Notes: generated from the sequence alone by a model not told the origin. A DNA stretch of 64,000 nucleotides from Paraburkholderia acidisoli (GCF_009789675.1 NZ_CP046913.1:1984001-2048000); one strand, 5' to 3'; numbered from the stretch's first letter, positions 43,104-52,175 are shown. Made by a program: numbers and translations.

Positions 43104-44627
43104 ATGACTGTCATCAAGCAGGAAGACCTGATCCAGAGCGTCGCGGATTCGCTCCAGTACATCAGCTACTACCATCCGCAGGATTACATCGAAGCGCTCG
43201 GCCGCGCCTACGAGCTGGAGCAAAGCCCGGCCGCGAAGGACGCCATCGCGCAGATCCTCACCAACAGCCGCATGTGCGCCGAAGGCCGCCGTCCGATCTG
43301 CCAGGACACCGGCATCGTCACGATCTTCGTGAAGGTCGGCATGGACGTGCGTTGGGACGGCGCCACGATGGGCGTCACCGACATGATCAACGAAGGCGTG
43401 CGCCGCGGTTACCTGAACCCGGACAACGTGCTGCGCGCGTCGATCGTCTCGCCGCCCGAAGGCGGCCGCAAGAACACGAAGGACAACACGCCGGCCGTGA
43501 TCCACTACGAGATCGTGCCGGGCGACAAGGTGGACGTGCAGGTCGCGGCCAAGGGCGGCGGCTCGGAAAACAAGTCGAAGTTCGTGATGCTCAACCCGTC
43601 CGACTCGATCGTCGACTGGGTGCTCAAGACCGTGCCGACGATGGGCGCGGGCTGGTGCCCGCCGGGCATGCTCGGTATCGGCATCGGCGGCACGGCTGAA
43701 AAGGCGATGCTGATGGCGAAGGAATCGCTGATGGAGTCCATCGACATTCAGGACATCATCAAGCGCGGCCCGCAGGACTGGATCGAAGAACTGCGCGTGG
43801 AACTGCACGAGAAGGTCAACGCGCTCGGCATTGGCGCGCAAGGTCTGGGCGGTCTCGCCACCGTGCTCGACGTGAAGATTCACGCGGCGCCCACGCACGC
43901 GGCTTCGAAGCCCGTCGCGATGATCCCGAACTGCGCCGCCACGCGCCACGCGCACTTCGTGCTCGACGGCTCGGGCCCGGCGAAGCTCGAAGCGCCCTCG
44001 CTCGACGCCTGGCCGAAGGTCAACTGGGAGCCGAACACGGAAACCAGCAAGCGCGTCGACCTGAACACGCTCACGCCGGAAGAAGTCGCCTCGTGGGCGC
44101 CGGGCCAGACGCTGCTGCTCTCGGGCAAGATGCTCACGGGCCGCGACGCCGCGCACAAGCGCATCGCCGACATGCTCGCGAAGGGCGAAAAGCTGCCGGT
44201 GGACTTCAAGAACCGCGTGATCTACTACGTCGGCCCGGTCGATCCGGTGCGCGACGAAGTGGTCGGCCCGGCCGGTCCCACCACGGCCACGCGCATGGAC
44301 AAGTTCACGGACCTGATGCTCTCGCAAACCGGTCTGATCTCGATGGTCGGCAAGGCCGAGCGCGGCCCGGTCGCCATCGAAGCCATCAAGAAGCACAAGG
44401 CGGCTTACCTGATGGCCGTGGGCGGCGCGGCGTATCTGGTCTCGAAGGCGATTCGCGGCTCGAAGGTCGTCGCGTTCGAAGACCTCGGCATGGAAGCCAT
44501 CTACGAATTCGACGTGCAGGACATGCCGGTGACGGTCGCCGTCGATTCGTCGGGTACCTCGGTGCACAAGACCGGCCCCGCCGAATGGCAAGCGAAGATC
44601 GGCAAAATCCCCGTTGCGACCGCTTGA
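43104..44627 (+). CDS. fumA: Fumarate hydratase class I (iron-sulfur)
   Basis: A 507-residue oxygen-sensitive fumarase of the TCA cycle that converts fumarate to L-malate. The [4Fe-4S] ligands are in R-P-I-C-Q-D-T-G (about 70), G-W-C-P-P-G-M (about 185) and P-N-C-A-A-T-R-H (about 275), the spacing of E. coli FumA/FumB. N- and C-terminal halves are fused in one chain. The ATG at 43104 opens the conserved M-T-V-I-K-Q-E-D start. A terminator follows. Confidence 0.95.
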   Translation: MTVIKQEDLIQSVADSLQYISYYHPQDYIEALGRAYELEQSPAAKDAIAQILTNSRMCAEGRRPICQDTGIVTIFVKVGMDVRWDGATMGVTDMINEGVRRGYLNPDNVLRASIVSPPEGGRKNTKDNTPAVIHYEIVPGDKVDVQVAAKGGGSENKSKFVMLNPSDSIVDWVLKTVPTMGAGWCPPGMLGIGIGGTAEKAMLMAKESLMESIDIQDIIKRGPQDWIEELRVELHEKVNALGIGAQGLGGLATVLDVKIHAAPTHAASKPVAMIPNCAATRHAHFVLDGSGPAKLEAPSLDAWPKVNWEPNTETSKRVDLNTLTPEEVASWAPGQTLLLSGKMLTGRDAAHKRIADMLAKGEKLPVDFKNRVIYYVGPVDPVRDEVVGPAGPTTATRMDKFTDLMLSQTGLISMVGKAERGPVAIEAIKKHKAAYLMAVGGAAYLVSKAIRGSKVVAFEDLGMEAIYEFDVQDMPVTVAVDSSGTSVHKTGPAEWQAKIGKIPVATA

Positions 44628-44658
44628 TGTGTATCATTCGGCTTCACGCTGAATTCTG

Positions 44659-44689
44659 AAAACCGGGGCATTGCCCCGGTTTTTCTTTT
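44659..44689 (+). terminator. Terminator of the fumarase gene
   Basis: AAACCGGGGCA pairs with TTGCCCCGGTTT across 44659-44683, followed by TTCTTTT. It starts 32 bases after the fumarase stop. Confidence 0.9.
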
Positions 44690-44835
44690 GGCGAACGCAA
44701 AACGTAACGAGATTAATTCTCAGCACACGCAAGTAATTGATTACAGCCGGAATTCGGTCTTGGCATTTGCGTAGTGAGCGTTTATTGTTCGACACCAGAG
44801 TTTGAAACCACGCCCCATTACAGGAAGGAAAAATC

Positions 44836-45312
44836 ATGCAAGGCGATAAAAAAGTCATCGAGTATCTGAACGCGCAGCTCAAGAACGAGCTCACCGCGAT
44901 CAACCAGTATTTTCTGCATGCGCGCATGTACAAGCACTGGGGACTCGAAAAACTCGGCAAGCATGAATACGACGAATCGATCGGCGAAATGCGCCACGCC
45001 GACTGGCTGATCGAACGCATTTTCATGCTCGACGGCCTGCCCAACCTGCAGGATCTGCACAAGCTGCTGATCGGCGAGGAAACGAAGGAAGTGCTCGAAT
45101 GCGACCTGAAGCTCGAGTACATCTCGCAGGGCACCTGCAAGGAAGCCATCGCGTATTGCGAGTCGGTGCGCGATTTCGTTTCGCGTGAAATCTTCACCAA
45201 GATTCTCGACGACACCGAAGAGCATATCGACTGGCTCGAAACGCAGATCGACCTGATCGGCAAGGTCGGCATCCAGAACTACCAGCAAACCATGATGGGT
45301 TCGGTAGAATAA
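44836..45312 (+). CDS. bfr: Bacterioferritin
   Basis: A 158-residue four-helix iron-storage subunit; 24 form a shell with haem between dimers. Ferroxidase residues Glu18, Glu51 and His54 are present, with the haem ligand Met52 in E-M-R-H-A-D, and later Glu94 and the E-x-x-H pair near 127-130. A GGAAGG-like site precedes the ATG. The upstream region has a loose Fur-box-like palindrome (GAGATTAATTCTC near 44710), which I rate as weak. Its ferredoxin partner bfd is 1.3 kb downstream. Confidence 0.95.
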   Translation: MQGDKKVIEYLNAQLKNELTAINQYFLHARMYKHWGLEKLGKHEYDESIGEMRHADWLIERIFMLDGLPNLQDLHKLLIGEETKEVLECDLKLEYISQGTCKEAIAYCESVRDFVSREIFTKILDDTEEHIDWLETQIDLIGKVGIQNYQQTMMGSVE

Positions 45313-45416
45313 GCCGGCTTGCCACCGGCGGGCGCATCCGCCACGCGCGGGTGCGCGCGGTTCGACCCGGCGGCACTTCCCAACCTCTCGCGCACTTCCC
45401 CTTGAATCCTTCGGCC

Positions 45417-46307
45417 ATGCTCAGCGTGAACGGCGCCGCGCCCGTCGGCATCTTCGATTCGGGCCTCGGCGGTTTGTCGGTGCTGCGCGCCGTGCGCGCG
45501 CTGCTGCCGGCCGAGCCGCTCGTCTATGTCGCCGACTCGCGCTACGCGCCCTACGGCCAGCGCGACGACGACTTCATCGCCGACCGCACGCTCGCGATCT
45601 GCGAATGGCTCGCGGGGCAAGGGGCCAAGGCGCTGGTCGTGGCCTGCAACACGGCCACGGCGCAATCGATCGCGCTGGTGCGCGACAAGCTCGCGTTGCC
45701 GCTGGTGGGCGTCGAGCCCGGCATCAAACCCGCGGCCATCGTGTCGAAGTCGCGCGTGGCCGGCGTGCTCGCCACCCAGGTCACGTTGCGCAGCGAACGC
45801 TTTCGCGCGCTGGTCGAGCGCCATGCGGGCGATCTGCGCGTGCTGCTGCAACCGGGCCACGGTCTCGTGGAAGCCGTGGAGCGCTGCGACGTGTCGTCGC
45901 CGGAACTGGTCGCGCTGCTGCGCGGCTACGTCCAACCCATGCTCGACGTGGGCGCCGACACGCTCGTGCTCGGCTGCACGCATTACCCCTTTCTCGACGC
46001 CGCGATCCGCTCGATCGTCGGCGAACGCATGACGCTCGTGGACACCAGCGTCGCCATTGCGCGCCAGCTCGAGCGCCTGCTCGACCAGCACGGCATGCGC
46101 GCAACCCTGGCGGAAAAAGCCGCGCTCGCCGGCCGCGCGGCCGCAACCCCTGCCGCCCCTGTGCGCTTTTGCTCCACCAGCGACGGCACGCACCTGCGCC
46201 AGCTCGCCGCCGCGCTGCTCGAGATTGACGCCCCGGTCGAATGTGTGGCGATTCCGTCACGCCGCACGCGCGAACTCGACGCAAGTCTGAACATCGGCGC
46301 GGCCTGA
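45417..46307 (+). CDS. murI: Glutamate racemase
   Basis: A 296-residue cofactor-independent racemase that makes D-glutamate for peptidoglycan. The two catalytic cysteines are in V-A-C-N-T-A-T-A (about 77) and L-G-C-T-H-Y-P (about 187). The N-terminus V-G-I-F-D-S-G-L-G-G-L-S-V is diagnostic. ATG 45417 is chosen; the frame upstream is non-coding. It follows bfr by about 100 bases. Confidence 0.95.
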   Translation: MLSVNGAAPVGIFDSGLGGLSVLRAVRALLPAEPLVYVADSRYAPYGQRDDDFIADRTLAICEWLAGQGAKALVVACNTATAQSIALVRDKLALPLVGVEPGIKPAAIVSKSRVAGVLATQVTLRSERFRALVERHAGDLRVLLQPGHGLVEAVERCDVSSPELVALLRGYVQPMLDVGADTLVLGCTHYPFLDAAIRSIVGERMTLVDTSVAIARQLERLLDQHGMRATLAEKAALAGRAAATPAAPVRFCSTSDGTHLRQLAAALLEIDAPVECVAIPSRRTRELDASLNIGAA

Positions 46308-46529
46308 ACGACCACCCCGCGCCCGCCCCGCGCCCGCCCCGCGCGCGATCCCGCCCTTTCTGCATTCACCGCGCATCATCCGCTACAAGGGCGCCCAGCC
46401 GCCCTCCCGGCGCTTCCGACCCCGCCAGCCGACCCCGCGCTCTTGCTGACCTGCAGCAAAATCCCTGCTAAGCATCCGGTTTTGTTACAAAAATCGCGTC
46501 TCACCGCTTGCCAAACCCAGCAAACATAA

Positions 46530-46544
46530 TGATAATAATTCGCA
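46530..46544. promoter_or_regulatory. Fur box upstream of bfd
   Basis: TGATAATAATTCGCA matches the 7-1-7 Fur consensus TGATAAT-N-ATTATCA at 12 of 14 positions. It ends 26 bases before the bfd start, in an AT-rich patch, where Fur bound to iron would block transcription. Confidence 0.8.
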
Positions 46545-46569
46545 TTAACTGTCTCTATTGCGGTCCATC

Positions 46570-46824
46570 ATGATTGTCTGCGTTTGCAAGTCGGTCTCCG
46601 ACCGGACGATTCGTGCCTCCATCGCGGAAGGCATGGATACCTTCGACGAGCTGCAGTTCGAACTCGGCGTCGCGACCTGCTGCGGCAAGTGCGAGGCGTC
46701 GGTTCGCGACGTGATGGCCCAGAGCGGTGTCTGCGAAAGCCAGTGCGGTGTGACGCATGTCGTGCGTTCCACCGTCGTGCCGCAAGTCGTACCGCTCACG
46801 TTTTACGAGCGCAAGGCTGCCTGA
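46570..46824 (+). CDS. bfd: Bacterioferritin-associated ferredoxin
   Basis: 84 residues from ATG 46570. It has the BFD-type [2Fe-2S] ligands C-V-C at residues 4-6 and C-C-G-K-C near 37-41, the C-x-C-x(~32)-C-x2-C pattern. Bfd passes electrons to bacterioferritin so that stored iron can be released as Fe2+. Two further Cys lie after the domain, in a tail longer than in E. coli. A good Fur box just upstream means it is made under iron starvation, together with the tonB genes downstream. Confidence 0.93.
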   Translation: MIVCVCKSVSDRTIRASIAEGMDTFDELQFELGVATCCGKCEASVRDVMAQSGVCESQCGVTHVVRSTVVPQVVPLTFYERKAA

Positions 46825-46982
46825 AGCCGTGGCGCGCATCCCGCAACTGGCGATGCGCGCCTGTTCCGTCCGGCTGCCCTTCTGGGCGTCAAGGAACTCG
46901 ATCCGCCGCCAACAGCAAGCCCGTCCTGCGCGTGTCGCGACCAGCCAGCTATTACCGCTCGTCACTCTCTCTGGAGATCGGG

Positions 46983-47045
46983 ATGGAATTGCTGATTGGT
47001 TTTGTCACCACGTTGTGCATTTCGCTGTTGATCTTTCGCCCATAA
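46983..47045 (+). CDS. Candidate 20-residue membrane peptide upstream of tonB
   Basis: ATG 46983 has GGAG six bases upstream. The frame encodes 20 residues that are nearly all hydrophobic (M-E-L-L-I-G-F-V at the start, L-L-I-F-R-P at the end), enough for one membrane span, then TAA. It lies between bfd and tonB on the same strand, 63 bases before tonB. It may be a small membrane protein or a translational leader for tonB. No family is recognised. Confidence 0.4.
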   Translation: MELLIGFVTTLCISLLIFRP

Positions 47046-47108
47046 AGCTGCCCGACACGACGCGCTGGCCTGCCCGCGCACCGTCGTCCGCACGGCAGCC
47101 ACGCTAAT

Positions 47109-47843
47109 ATGCAGGCCTCTCAAACCACCGCTGTTCCGCTGCCGCTTCCCGCCGTTCGAGTGAATCGCCGCATCGTCACCGCGAGCGCGATCGTCGTTGC
47201 GCTGCACGCGGCGCTCATCGCCGTCGTGCTGTACAACCGTCAACCGGTCACGCCGGTCGCGCTTCAATCGCAGACGATCACGGCCGAGCTGCTCAAACCC
47301 GATCCCGTCGCCGCGCCGGTCGCGCTTCAGTCCACGCCCACGCCGCCTCCGCCCAAGCCCGTTCCGCACGTGACGCGCGAAAAGCCGAAGGTCCAGCCGA
47401 AGCCGAAGCCCACGCCGACCCCGCTGCCCGTGGCCGAAGCGCCCTCGCAGCACGTGATCGACACGCCCGCGCCCGCCGCGCCTACGCCGCCGGCCCCAAC
47501 GCCGCCCGCGCCCGCGCAGGCCGCCGCGCCCACGCAGGGCAAACCGACGATGGCGATCGCCGCGCCCAAGAACGTGTCACATCTCGACTGCAATATCGTG
47601 CAGCCCGAGTACCCGGCGCTCTCGCGGCGCCGCGGCGAGACCGGCACGGCAATGGTCCACTTCGTGGTCGGCCTGACGGGCAAGATCGAGAACGTCCAGC
47701 TCACGAAGAGCAGCGGCTACAGCCGCCTCGACGACGCGGCCGTGCAAGCGCTGCACGACAGCTCGTGCAAGCCCTATCTCGAAGACGGCCAGCCCGTGCG
47801 CGCCGCCTACACGCAACCTTTCGCCTTCAGCCTGAACGACTGA
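47109..47843 (+). CDS. tonB: TonB energy-transducing protein
   Basis: 244 residues. One membrane anchor (about 22-42) follows a short basic N-terminus. Next is a long Pro/Lys-rich periplasmic stretch (about 75-150). The C-terminal TonB domain (about 160-244) has Q-P-E-Y-P-A-L-S-R-R-R-G-E-x-G-T and a late Y-T-Q-P-F-x-F. It links the ExbBD motor to siderophore and haem receptors. It is followed by exbB and exbD and is probably under the Fur box before bfd. Confidence 0.94.
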   Translation: MQASQTTAVPLPLPAVRVNRRIVTASAIVVALHAALIAVVLYNRQPVTPVALQSQTITAELLKPDPVAAPVALQSTPTPPPPKPVPHVTREKPKVQPKPKPTPTPLPVAEAPSQHVIDTPAPAAPTPPAPTPPAPAQAAAPTQGKPTMAIAAPKNVSHLDCNIVQPEYPALSRRRGETGTAMVHFVVGLTGKIENVQLTKSSGYSRLDDAAVQALHDSSCKPYLEDGQPVRAAYTQPFAFSLND

Positions 47844-47890
47844 GCGCTGAAGTCACACGCTTTTGATGAATCGAATTTAAAGGATCGAGC

Positions 47891-48640
47891 ATGCAGAACT
47901 ACGGTATCGCCCACGTTTGGGCGCAAGGGGATTTCGTGACACGCGGCATCGCGCTCGCGCTGTTGATCATGTCGGTGCTGTCATGGTGCGTGATCATCGT
48001 GAAGGCGTGGAACGTGGCGCGCCTGAAGCGCCTCACGAAAAACGCCGAACAGCAGTTCTGGCATTCGGACGATCTCGCCGACGGCGTGAAGAAACTCGGC
48101 AGCGGCACGCGCGAAGACAACCCGTTCCTCGCGCTCGCACTCTCGGGTCAGGAAGCCGCCGACCATCATCACCAGACGCAGCCGCATCTGCATGACCGCA
48201 TGGACGTGTCGGACTGGGTCACGCGCTGCCTGAAAGACACGATGGACGACTCGGTCGCGCGCATGCAAAGCGGCCTCGCGGTGCTCGCCTCGATCGGCAG
48301 CACGGCGCCGTTCGTCGGCCTGTTCGGCACGGTGTGGGGCATCTATCACGCGCTGCTCTCGATCGGCGCGACGGGTCAGACGTCGATCGACGCCGTGGCC
48401 GGTCCGGTCGGCGAAGCGCTCATCATGACGGCGTTCGGTCTGTTCGTGGCGATTCCCGCAGTGCTCGGCTACAACGCCCTCACCCGCGCGAACAAGGCGA
48501 TCGTCACGAAGCTCAACCGCTTCGCGCACGGCCTGCATGCGTTCTTCGTGACGGGCGCGCGCCTGTCGTCGACGGGACGCGGTCATCACGCGAAGGACAA
48601 CGGCGCCGGCAATCTGCGTGTCGCCGCGCGTTCGAACTAA
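47891..48640 (+). CDS. exbB: ExbB/TolQ-family proton channel
   Basis: A 249-residue inner-membrane protein with three membrane helices. The conserved core A-S-I-G-S-T-A-P-F-V-G-L-F-G-T-V-W-G-I lies near residue 135, and A-L-I-M-T-A-F-G-L near 178. A large cytoplasmic loop separates helix 1 and 2. With ExbD it uses the proton gradient to energise TonB. It starts 47 bases after tonB. Confidence 0.95.
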   Translation: MQNYGIAHVWAQGDFVTRGIALALLIMSVLSWCVIIVKAWNVARLKRLTKNAEQQFWHSDDLADGVKKLGSGTREDNPFLALALSGQEAADHHHQTQPHLHDRMDVSDWVTRCLKDTMDDSVARMQSGLAVLASIGSTAPFVGLFGTVWGIYHALLSIGATGQTSIDAVAGPVGEALIMTAFGLFVAIPAVLGYNALTRANKAIVTKLNRFAHGLHAFFVTGARLSSTGRGHHAKDNGAGNLRVAARSN

Positions 48641-48658
48641 GCGGCGGAGGCAAGCAAC

Positions 48659-49078
48659 ATGGCGATGAGCCCCTTTGCCAGCGACGACGACGATGGCCTG
48701 ATGAACGAGATCAACATGACGCCGCTCGTCGACGTCATGCTGGTGCTGCTGATCGTGTTCATGGTGACGATTCCCGTGATCCGTCACGCTGTGAAGATCG
48801 ACCTGCCGCACGCGAGCAGCCAGAAGGAAGACAGCAAGCCCGCGCAGGTCAATCTGTCGATCGAGGCGGACGGCACGGTGCTGTGGGACGGCACCCAGGT
48901 CAGCGACGACGAACTGCAGAAGAAGATCGCGGCGGCCGCGCAAACCACGCCGCAGCCGGAACTGCATCTGAACGCCGACCGCAAGGTGCAATACGAGAAG
49001 GTCGCGCAGGTGATGTCCGCAGCGCAGAGCGGCGGACTCACGAAGATCGGCTTCGTAACCGATCCGGCGCATCACTGA
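48659..49078 (+). CDS. exbD: ExbD/TolR-family protein
   Basis: A 139-residue protein. A short cytosolic N-terminus with M-N-E-I-N-M-T-P-L-V-D-V-M-L-V-L-L leads into one membrane helix; the Asp in L-V-D-V is the proton-carrying residue. A small periplasmic domain follows. It is last in the tonB-exbB-exbD operon and is followed by a terminator. Confidence 0.95.
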   Translation: MAMSPFASDDDDGLMNEINMTPLVDVMLVLLIVFMVTIPVIRHAVKIDLPHASSQKEDSKPAQVNLSIEADGTVLWDGTQVSDDELQKKIAAAAQTTPQPELHLNADRKVQYEKVAQVMSAAQSGGLTKIGFVTDPAHH

Positions 49079-49528
49079 GCGGCGTCACGTAACGGTTAAG
49101 CGCCGTTAAACGCGAATCGAAGCGAATTCGCACGCGGAAATGTAAAAGGCCTTCATCGTCGGATGAAGGCCTTTTTTCTTGCGCACGCGGCGCATTCGGG
49201 CGGTGGCGGCGTGCTTCCGACTATCGTTCGGTCCACTCCGCCACATGCGACTGCCGTGATCGACACGGACTGCGCTTGCGGCCCTGAAGGCTCGCTATGA
49301 TAGCGGCCGTCGAATCCCGCTCAAGAACCGGTGCTTGGCGGGAGGAACTTCAATATATGCCTCTGGCGGAGCGCGTACAAGCCTTCGCCCATTGAAAGTA
49401 ACGATTGCCGGCCGCGCTTAAATGCCTAAACGCAAATGGCCGCGCAGCATGACCGGACGCGGCGCGCGCTTCTGCAAACATCGTGCGCGCGGCGCGTGAC
49501 GCCTGGTTCGCCGGGTTCGCGCCGAGGC
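49079..49528. other. Intergenic region between exbD and the LysR gene
   Basis: 450 bases. It holds the exbD terminator (49144-49178). A TATGAT (49296-49301) is followed by GGGAGGA and a 12-codon frame (49357-49395). The frame looks like a start signal without a gene; I do not call it. The convergent LysR gene ends at the right edge. Confidence 0.5.
49144..49178 (+). terminator. Terminator of the tonB-exbB-exbD operon
   Basis: AAAAGGCCTTCAT pairs with ATGAAGGCCTTTT around a six-base loop, followed by a run of T. It lies 65 bases after exbD. Confidence 0.9.
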
Positions 49529-50593
49529 TCAGGCCGTCTCGATCCTGCTCTGCGTTCTGGGCCGCACCGCAGCGGGCTCGGCGCTTTCGCCGGCCGTGCC
49601 GCCGCCCTTCTCGTTCGTCGCTACGCCGTTGCGCGCCATCAGCGCGGCCACTTCGCTTCTCAGCGGACATTCCTGATGCAGGCTCTTGTCGGCGTCGAGC
49701 ACTTCCACGAGGTAGTCGACGAACGCACGCACCGCCGGCACCATGCCCTGGCGCGAGAGGAACACGGCGTAGAGCTGCGGCACCGGCAACGTCCAGCCCG
49801 GCATGACCGGCGAAAGCTTGCCCGAGCGCAGCGCGGCGCCGTACATCATCTCCGGCATCGCGGCGATACCGAGTCCTTGCAGCGCGGCCTCGCGGATCGT
49901 GGTGAGGTCGGCGGTGATGAGACGCGGCTCGTGCTCGTGCGCGTGGCGCGTGCCGTCCGGCGCGATCAGCTGGAACACGTGGCGGCCGTCGCTCGTGGGC
50001 GTGTCGAGCGTTTCGAAGCGCGTGAGGTCGTCGGGCGTGAGCGGCGGCGCGTTCTGCGCGAGCAGGCTCGGCGCGCCCACCAGCATCTGCTCGGTGCGCC
50101 ACAGCGGCCGCACGACGATATTGGCGTTCTGCGGCGGCTCCGAGCGCACGCGCAGCGCAATGTCGACGGAATCTTCGAACAGGTCGATCACGCGATTGGT
50201 CACGCGCATCACCACGCGCACTTCCGGGTAGCGATGCATGAATTCCGGAATGATCTGCGAAAAGATCGTTTGCGACAGCGTGACGGGCACGCTCACGCGC
50301 ACCGTGCCGCGCGGCGAGGAGCGCAGCGACTGCACGACGTTCACGGCCGCCTGCGCCTCGGTGAGCATGGCGCGGCAATGCTGATAGAACAGTTCGCCCG
50401 CCTCGGTGAGCGCGAGCTTGCGCGTGGAGCGCTGCAACAGCCGCACGCCGAGCGACGCCTCGAGTTCGCTCACCCGGCGCGACAGACGCGACTTCGAGAT
50501 GCCGAGCACACGTTCCGCGGCCGAGAAGCCGCCGTGCTCGATCACCTGCGAGAAGTACATCAGATCGTTGAGGTTATGCGAATCGATCTTCAT
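49529..50593 (-). CDS. LysR-family regulator divergent from pirin gene
   Basis: 354 residues from ATG 50593 with GGTGGA upstream; a TTG at 50617 is less likely. It has an N-terminal helix-turn-helix (S-A-A-E-R-V-L-G-I-S-K-S-R-L-S-R-R) and an effector domain to about 305. A 45-residue low-complexity tail is rich in Gly, Ala and Thr. The S-x-L-S-R-R form with D-L-x-Y-F at the start fits the CrgA/AaeR-like LysR subgroup often paired with pirin genes in Burkholderia. It probably represses or activates the pirin gene. Confidence 0.88.
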   Translation of the reverse strand: MKIDSHNLNDLMYFSQVIEHGGFSAAERVLGISKSRLSRRVSELEASLGVRLLQRSTRKLALTEAGELFYQHCRAMLTEAQAAVNVVQSLRSSPRGTVRVSVPVTLSQTIFSQIIPEFMHRYPEVRVVMRVTNRVIDLFEDSVDIALRVRSEPPQNANIVVRPLWRTEQMLVGAPSLLAQNAPPLTPDDLTRFETLDTPTSDGRHVFQLIAPDGTRHAHEHEPRLITADLTTIREAALQGLGIAAMPEMMYGAALRSGKLSPVMPGWTLPVPQLYAVFLSRQGMVPAVRAFVDYLVEVLDADKSLHQECPLRSEVAALMARNGVATNEKGGGTAGESAEPAAVRPRTQSRIETA

Positions 50594-50658
50594 GTCGTCG
50601 TTCCACCGATAGGACAATCCATTGCGAAGGGGCCGTCAAACAGGCCGATTTAGCTCCC

Positions 50659-50664
50659 TATAAT
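50659..50664 (+). promoter_or_regulatory. -10 element of the pirin gene
   Basis: A perfect TATAAT 50 bases upstream of the pirin ATG. The -35 position has no clear hexamer, as is common for activator-dependent promoters. Confidence 0.55.
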
Positions 50665-50665
50665 A

Positions 50666-50688
50666 GCGTTTTGTTTCACAGATAACGC
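50666..50688. promoter_or_regulatory. Inverted repeat at the LysR/pirin promoter
   Basis: GCGTT (50666-50670) and AACGC (50684-50688) flank 13 AT-rich bases, directly downstream of the TATAAT. The position, overlapping the transcription start, suggests an operator of the divergent LysR regulator acting as repressor. Confidence 0.45.
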
Positions 50689-50714
50689 AATTCCCACAAT
50701 TCGAGGTGATATCC

Positions 50715-51593
50715 ATGACGACTCGCACGATCGAACGCGTGTACCCCGCGGTTCGCACGACCGAAGGCGGCGGATTCATCGTTCATCGGCCGTTTCCGAC
50801 CCGCCAGCTGATGGACTTCGATCCGTTCCTGCTGCTCGACGAGATGGGCCCGATCGACTACGCGCCCGGCGAGGCGGTCGGCGCGCCCGATCATCCGCAT
50901 CGCGGCTTCGAAACCGTCACGTACATGCTCGACGGCTGCTTCGGCCACAAGGATTCGGCGGGCCATTCGGGCACGCTGCGCGCAGGCGACGTGCAATGGA
51001 TGACGGCCGGCGCGGGCGTGATCCACAGCGAAATGCCCGACCCCGAATTCGCGCGCCAGGGCGGCCGCATCCACGGGCTGCAACTCTGGGTGAACCTGCC
51101 CGCGCGCGACAAGATGATGGCGCCGCGCTATCAGGAATTGCCCACGGCGCAGATTCCCGTGGGGCGCTCGCAGGACGGCAAGGCGAGCGTGAAAGTGATC
51201 GCGGGCGAGGCGCTCGGCGTGCGCGCGGCGATCGAAACGCGCACGCCCATTCTCTATCAGCACTTCACGCTGCAACCGGGCGCGCGCGTCGAGCAACCGG
51301 TGCCGGGCGAGTATCGCGTGTTCGCGTACGCGCTCGCGGGTTCGGGCCTGTACGGCCCCGACGCCACGCCCGTGGCAGCCCAGCAGATGGTGACCTTCGC
51401 GAGCGACGGCGACACCGTCACGTTCGCCGCGCCCGAGGACGCGAGCGCGCCGCTGGAAATCCTGCTGATCGGCGGCGTGCCGCTCAACGAGCCGGTCGTG
51501 CGCTATGGCCCGTTCGTGATGAACACGGAACAGGAAATCCGCCAGGCCGTGCTCGACTACCAGACCGGCCGCATGGGCCAGATCTCGCACTAG
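50715..51593 (+). CDS. Pirin-family protein
   Basis: A 292-residue double-cupin protein. The metal site is H-P-H-R-G-F-E-T (about 59-66), with later H-S-E and the motif A-G-A-G-V-I-H-S-E-M. D-F-D-P-F-L-L-L-D-E-M near residue 35 is a pirin signature. Bacterial pirins include quercetin 2,3-dioxygenases and redox regulators. The divergent LysR gene suggests induction by an aromatic or quinone stress signal; this is inference. Confidence 0.92.
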   Translation: MTTRTIERVYPAVRTTEGGGFIVHRPFPTRQLMDFDPFLLLDEMGPIDYAPGEAVGAPDHPHRGFETVTYMLDGCFGHKDSAGHSGTLRAGDVQWMTAGAGVIHSEMPDPEFARQGGRIHGLQLWVNLPARDKMMAPRYQELPTAQIPVGRSQDGKASVKVIAGEALGVRAAIETRTPILYQHFTLQPGARVEQPVPGEYRVFAYALAGSGLYGPDATPVAAQQMVTFASDGDTVTFAAPEDASAPLEILLIGGVPLNEPVVRYGPFVMNTEQEIRQAVLDYQTGRMGQISH

Positions 51594-51738
51594 GCCGGCG
51601 CGTTTCCAATCACGCCTGCGCACTGACCACTACCGACAGAGCCGGTCGCTTTCGGTCACAATAAGCACTCCGGGGCGCGCCCGAAACCGGCTCGCGCGCG
51701 CCCGTCCCCTTTTCAACCGTACCGTCCGCGAGGCGCGC

Positions 51739-52137
51739 ATGGCCGAACCCGCAGTCACCGCCCACATTGGCTCGACGAACTATCAGGTCCAGTTCGACGA
51801 CGGCACCCACACCTGGATCGCCGACGAACCCGCCGCGCTCGGCGGCGGCGACCGCGGTCCGTCGCCCTTCTCGCTGCTGCTCTCGAGCCTCGGCGCCTGC
51901 ACCTCCATCACGCTGAAGATGTACGCGCAGCGCAAGGAGTGGCCGCTCGAAGGCGTGCGCGTGAAACTCACGCTGCAAACCGGCAACGAAGGCACGACGA
52001 TCGACCGCCAGATCGCGCTCGAAGGCACGCTCACCGAAGCGCAGCGCGAACGCCTGCTGCAAATCGCCAATGCCTGCCCGGTGCACAAGGTGCTCACGAA
52101 CACGATCACCATCCGCTCGGGTCTCGTCGTCGCTTGA
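51739..52137 (+). CDS. OsmC/Ohr-family protein
   Basis: A 132-residue thiol peroxidase-like protein. The two redox cysteines are in S-S-L-G-A-C-T-S (about 51) and A-N-A-C-P-V-H-K (about 113), the OsmC arrangement. It would reduce organic hydroperoxides in the cytoplasm. A Gly-rich G-G-G-D-R-G-P-S-P-F sits before the first Cys, as in the YhfA-like branch. It follows the pirin gene by 145 bases. Confidence 0.9.
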   Translation: MAEPAVTAHIGSTNYQVQFDDGTHTWIADEPAALGGGDRGPSPFSLLLSSLGACTSITLKMYAQRKEWPLEGVRVKLTLQTGNEGTTIDRQIALEGTLTEAQRERLLQIANACPVHKVLTNTITIRSGLVVA

Positions 52138-52175
52138 GCGCCGGCGGACGGACATCGACACAAAAAGGCGCCGCC

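Noticed and set aside
44705..44735. Fur box before bfr
   Set aside because: GAGATTAATTCTC is a loose palindrome with about 10 of 14 matches on one strand only and sits 110 bases away; too weak to list as a site.
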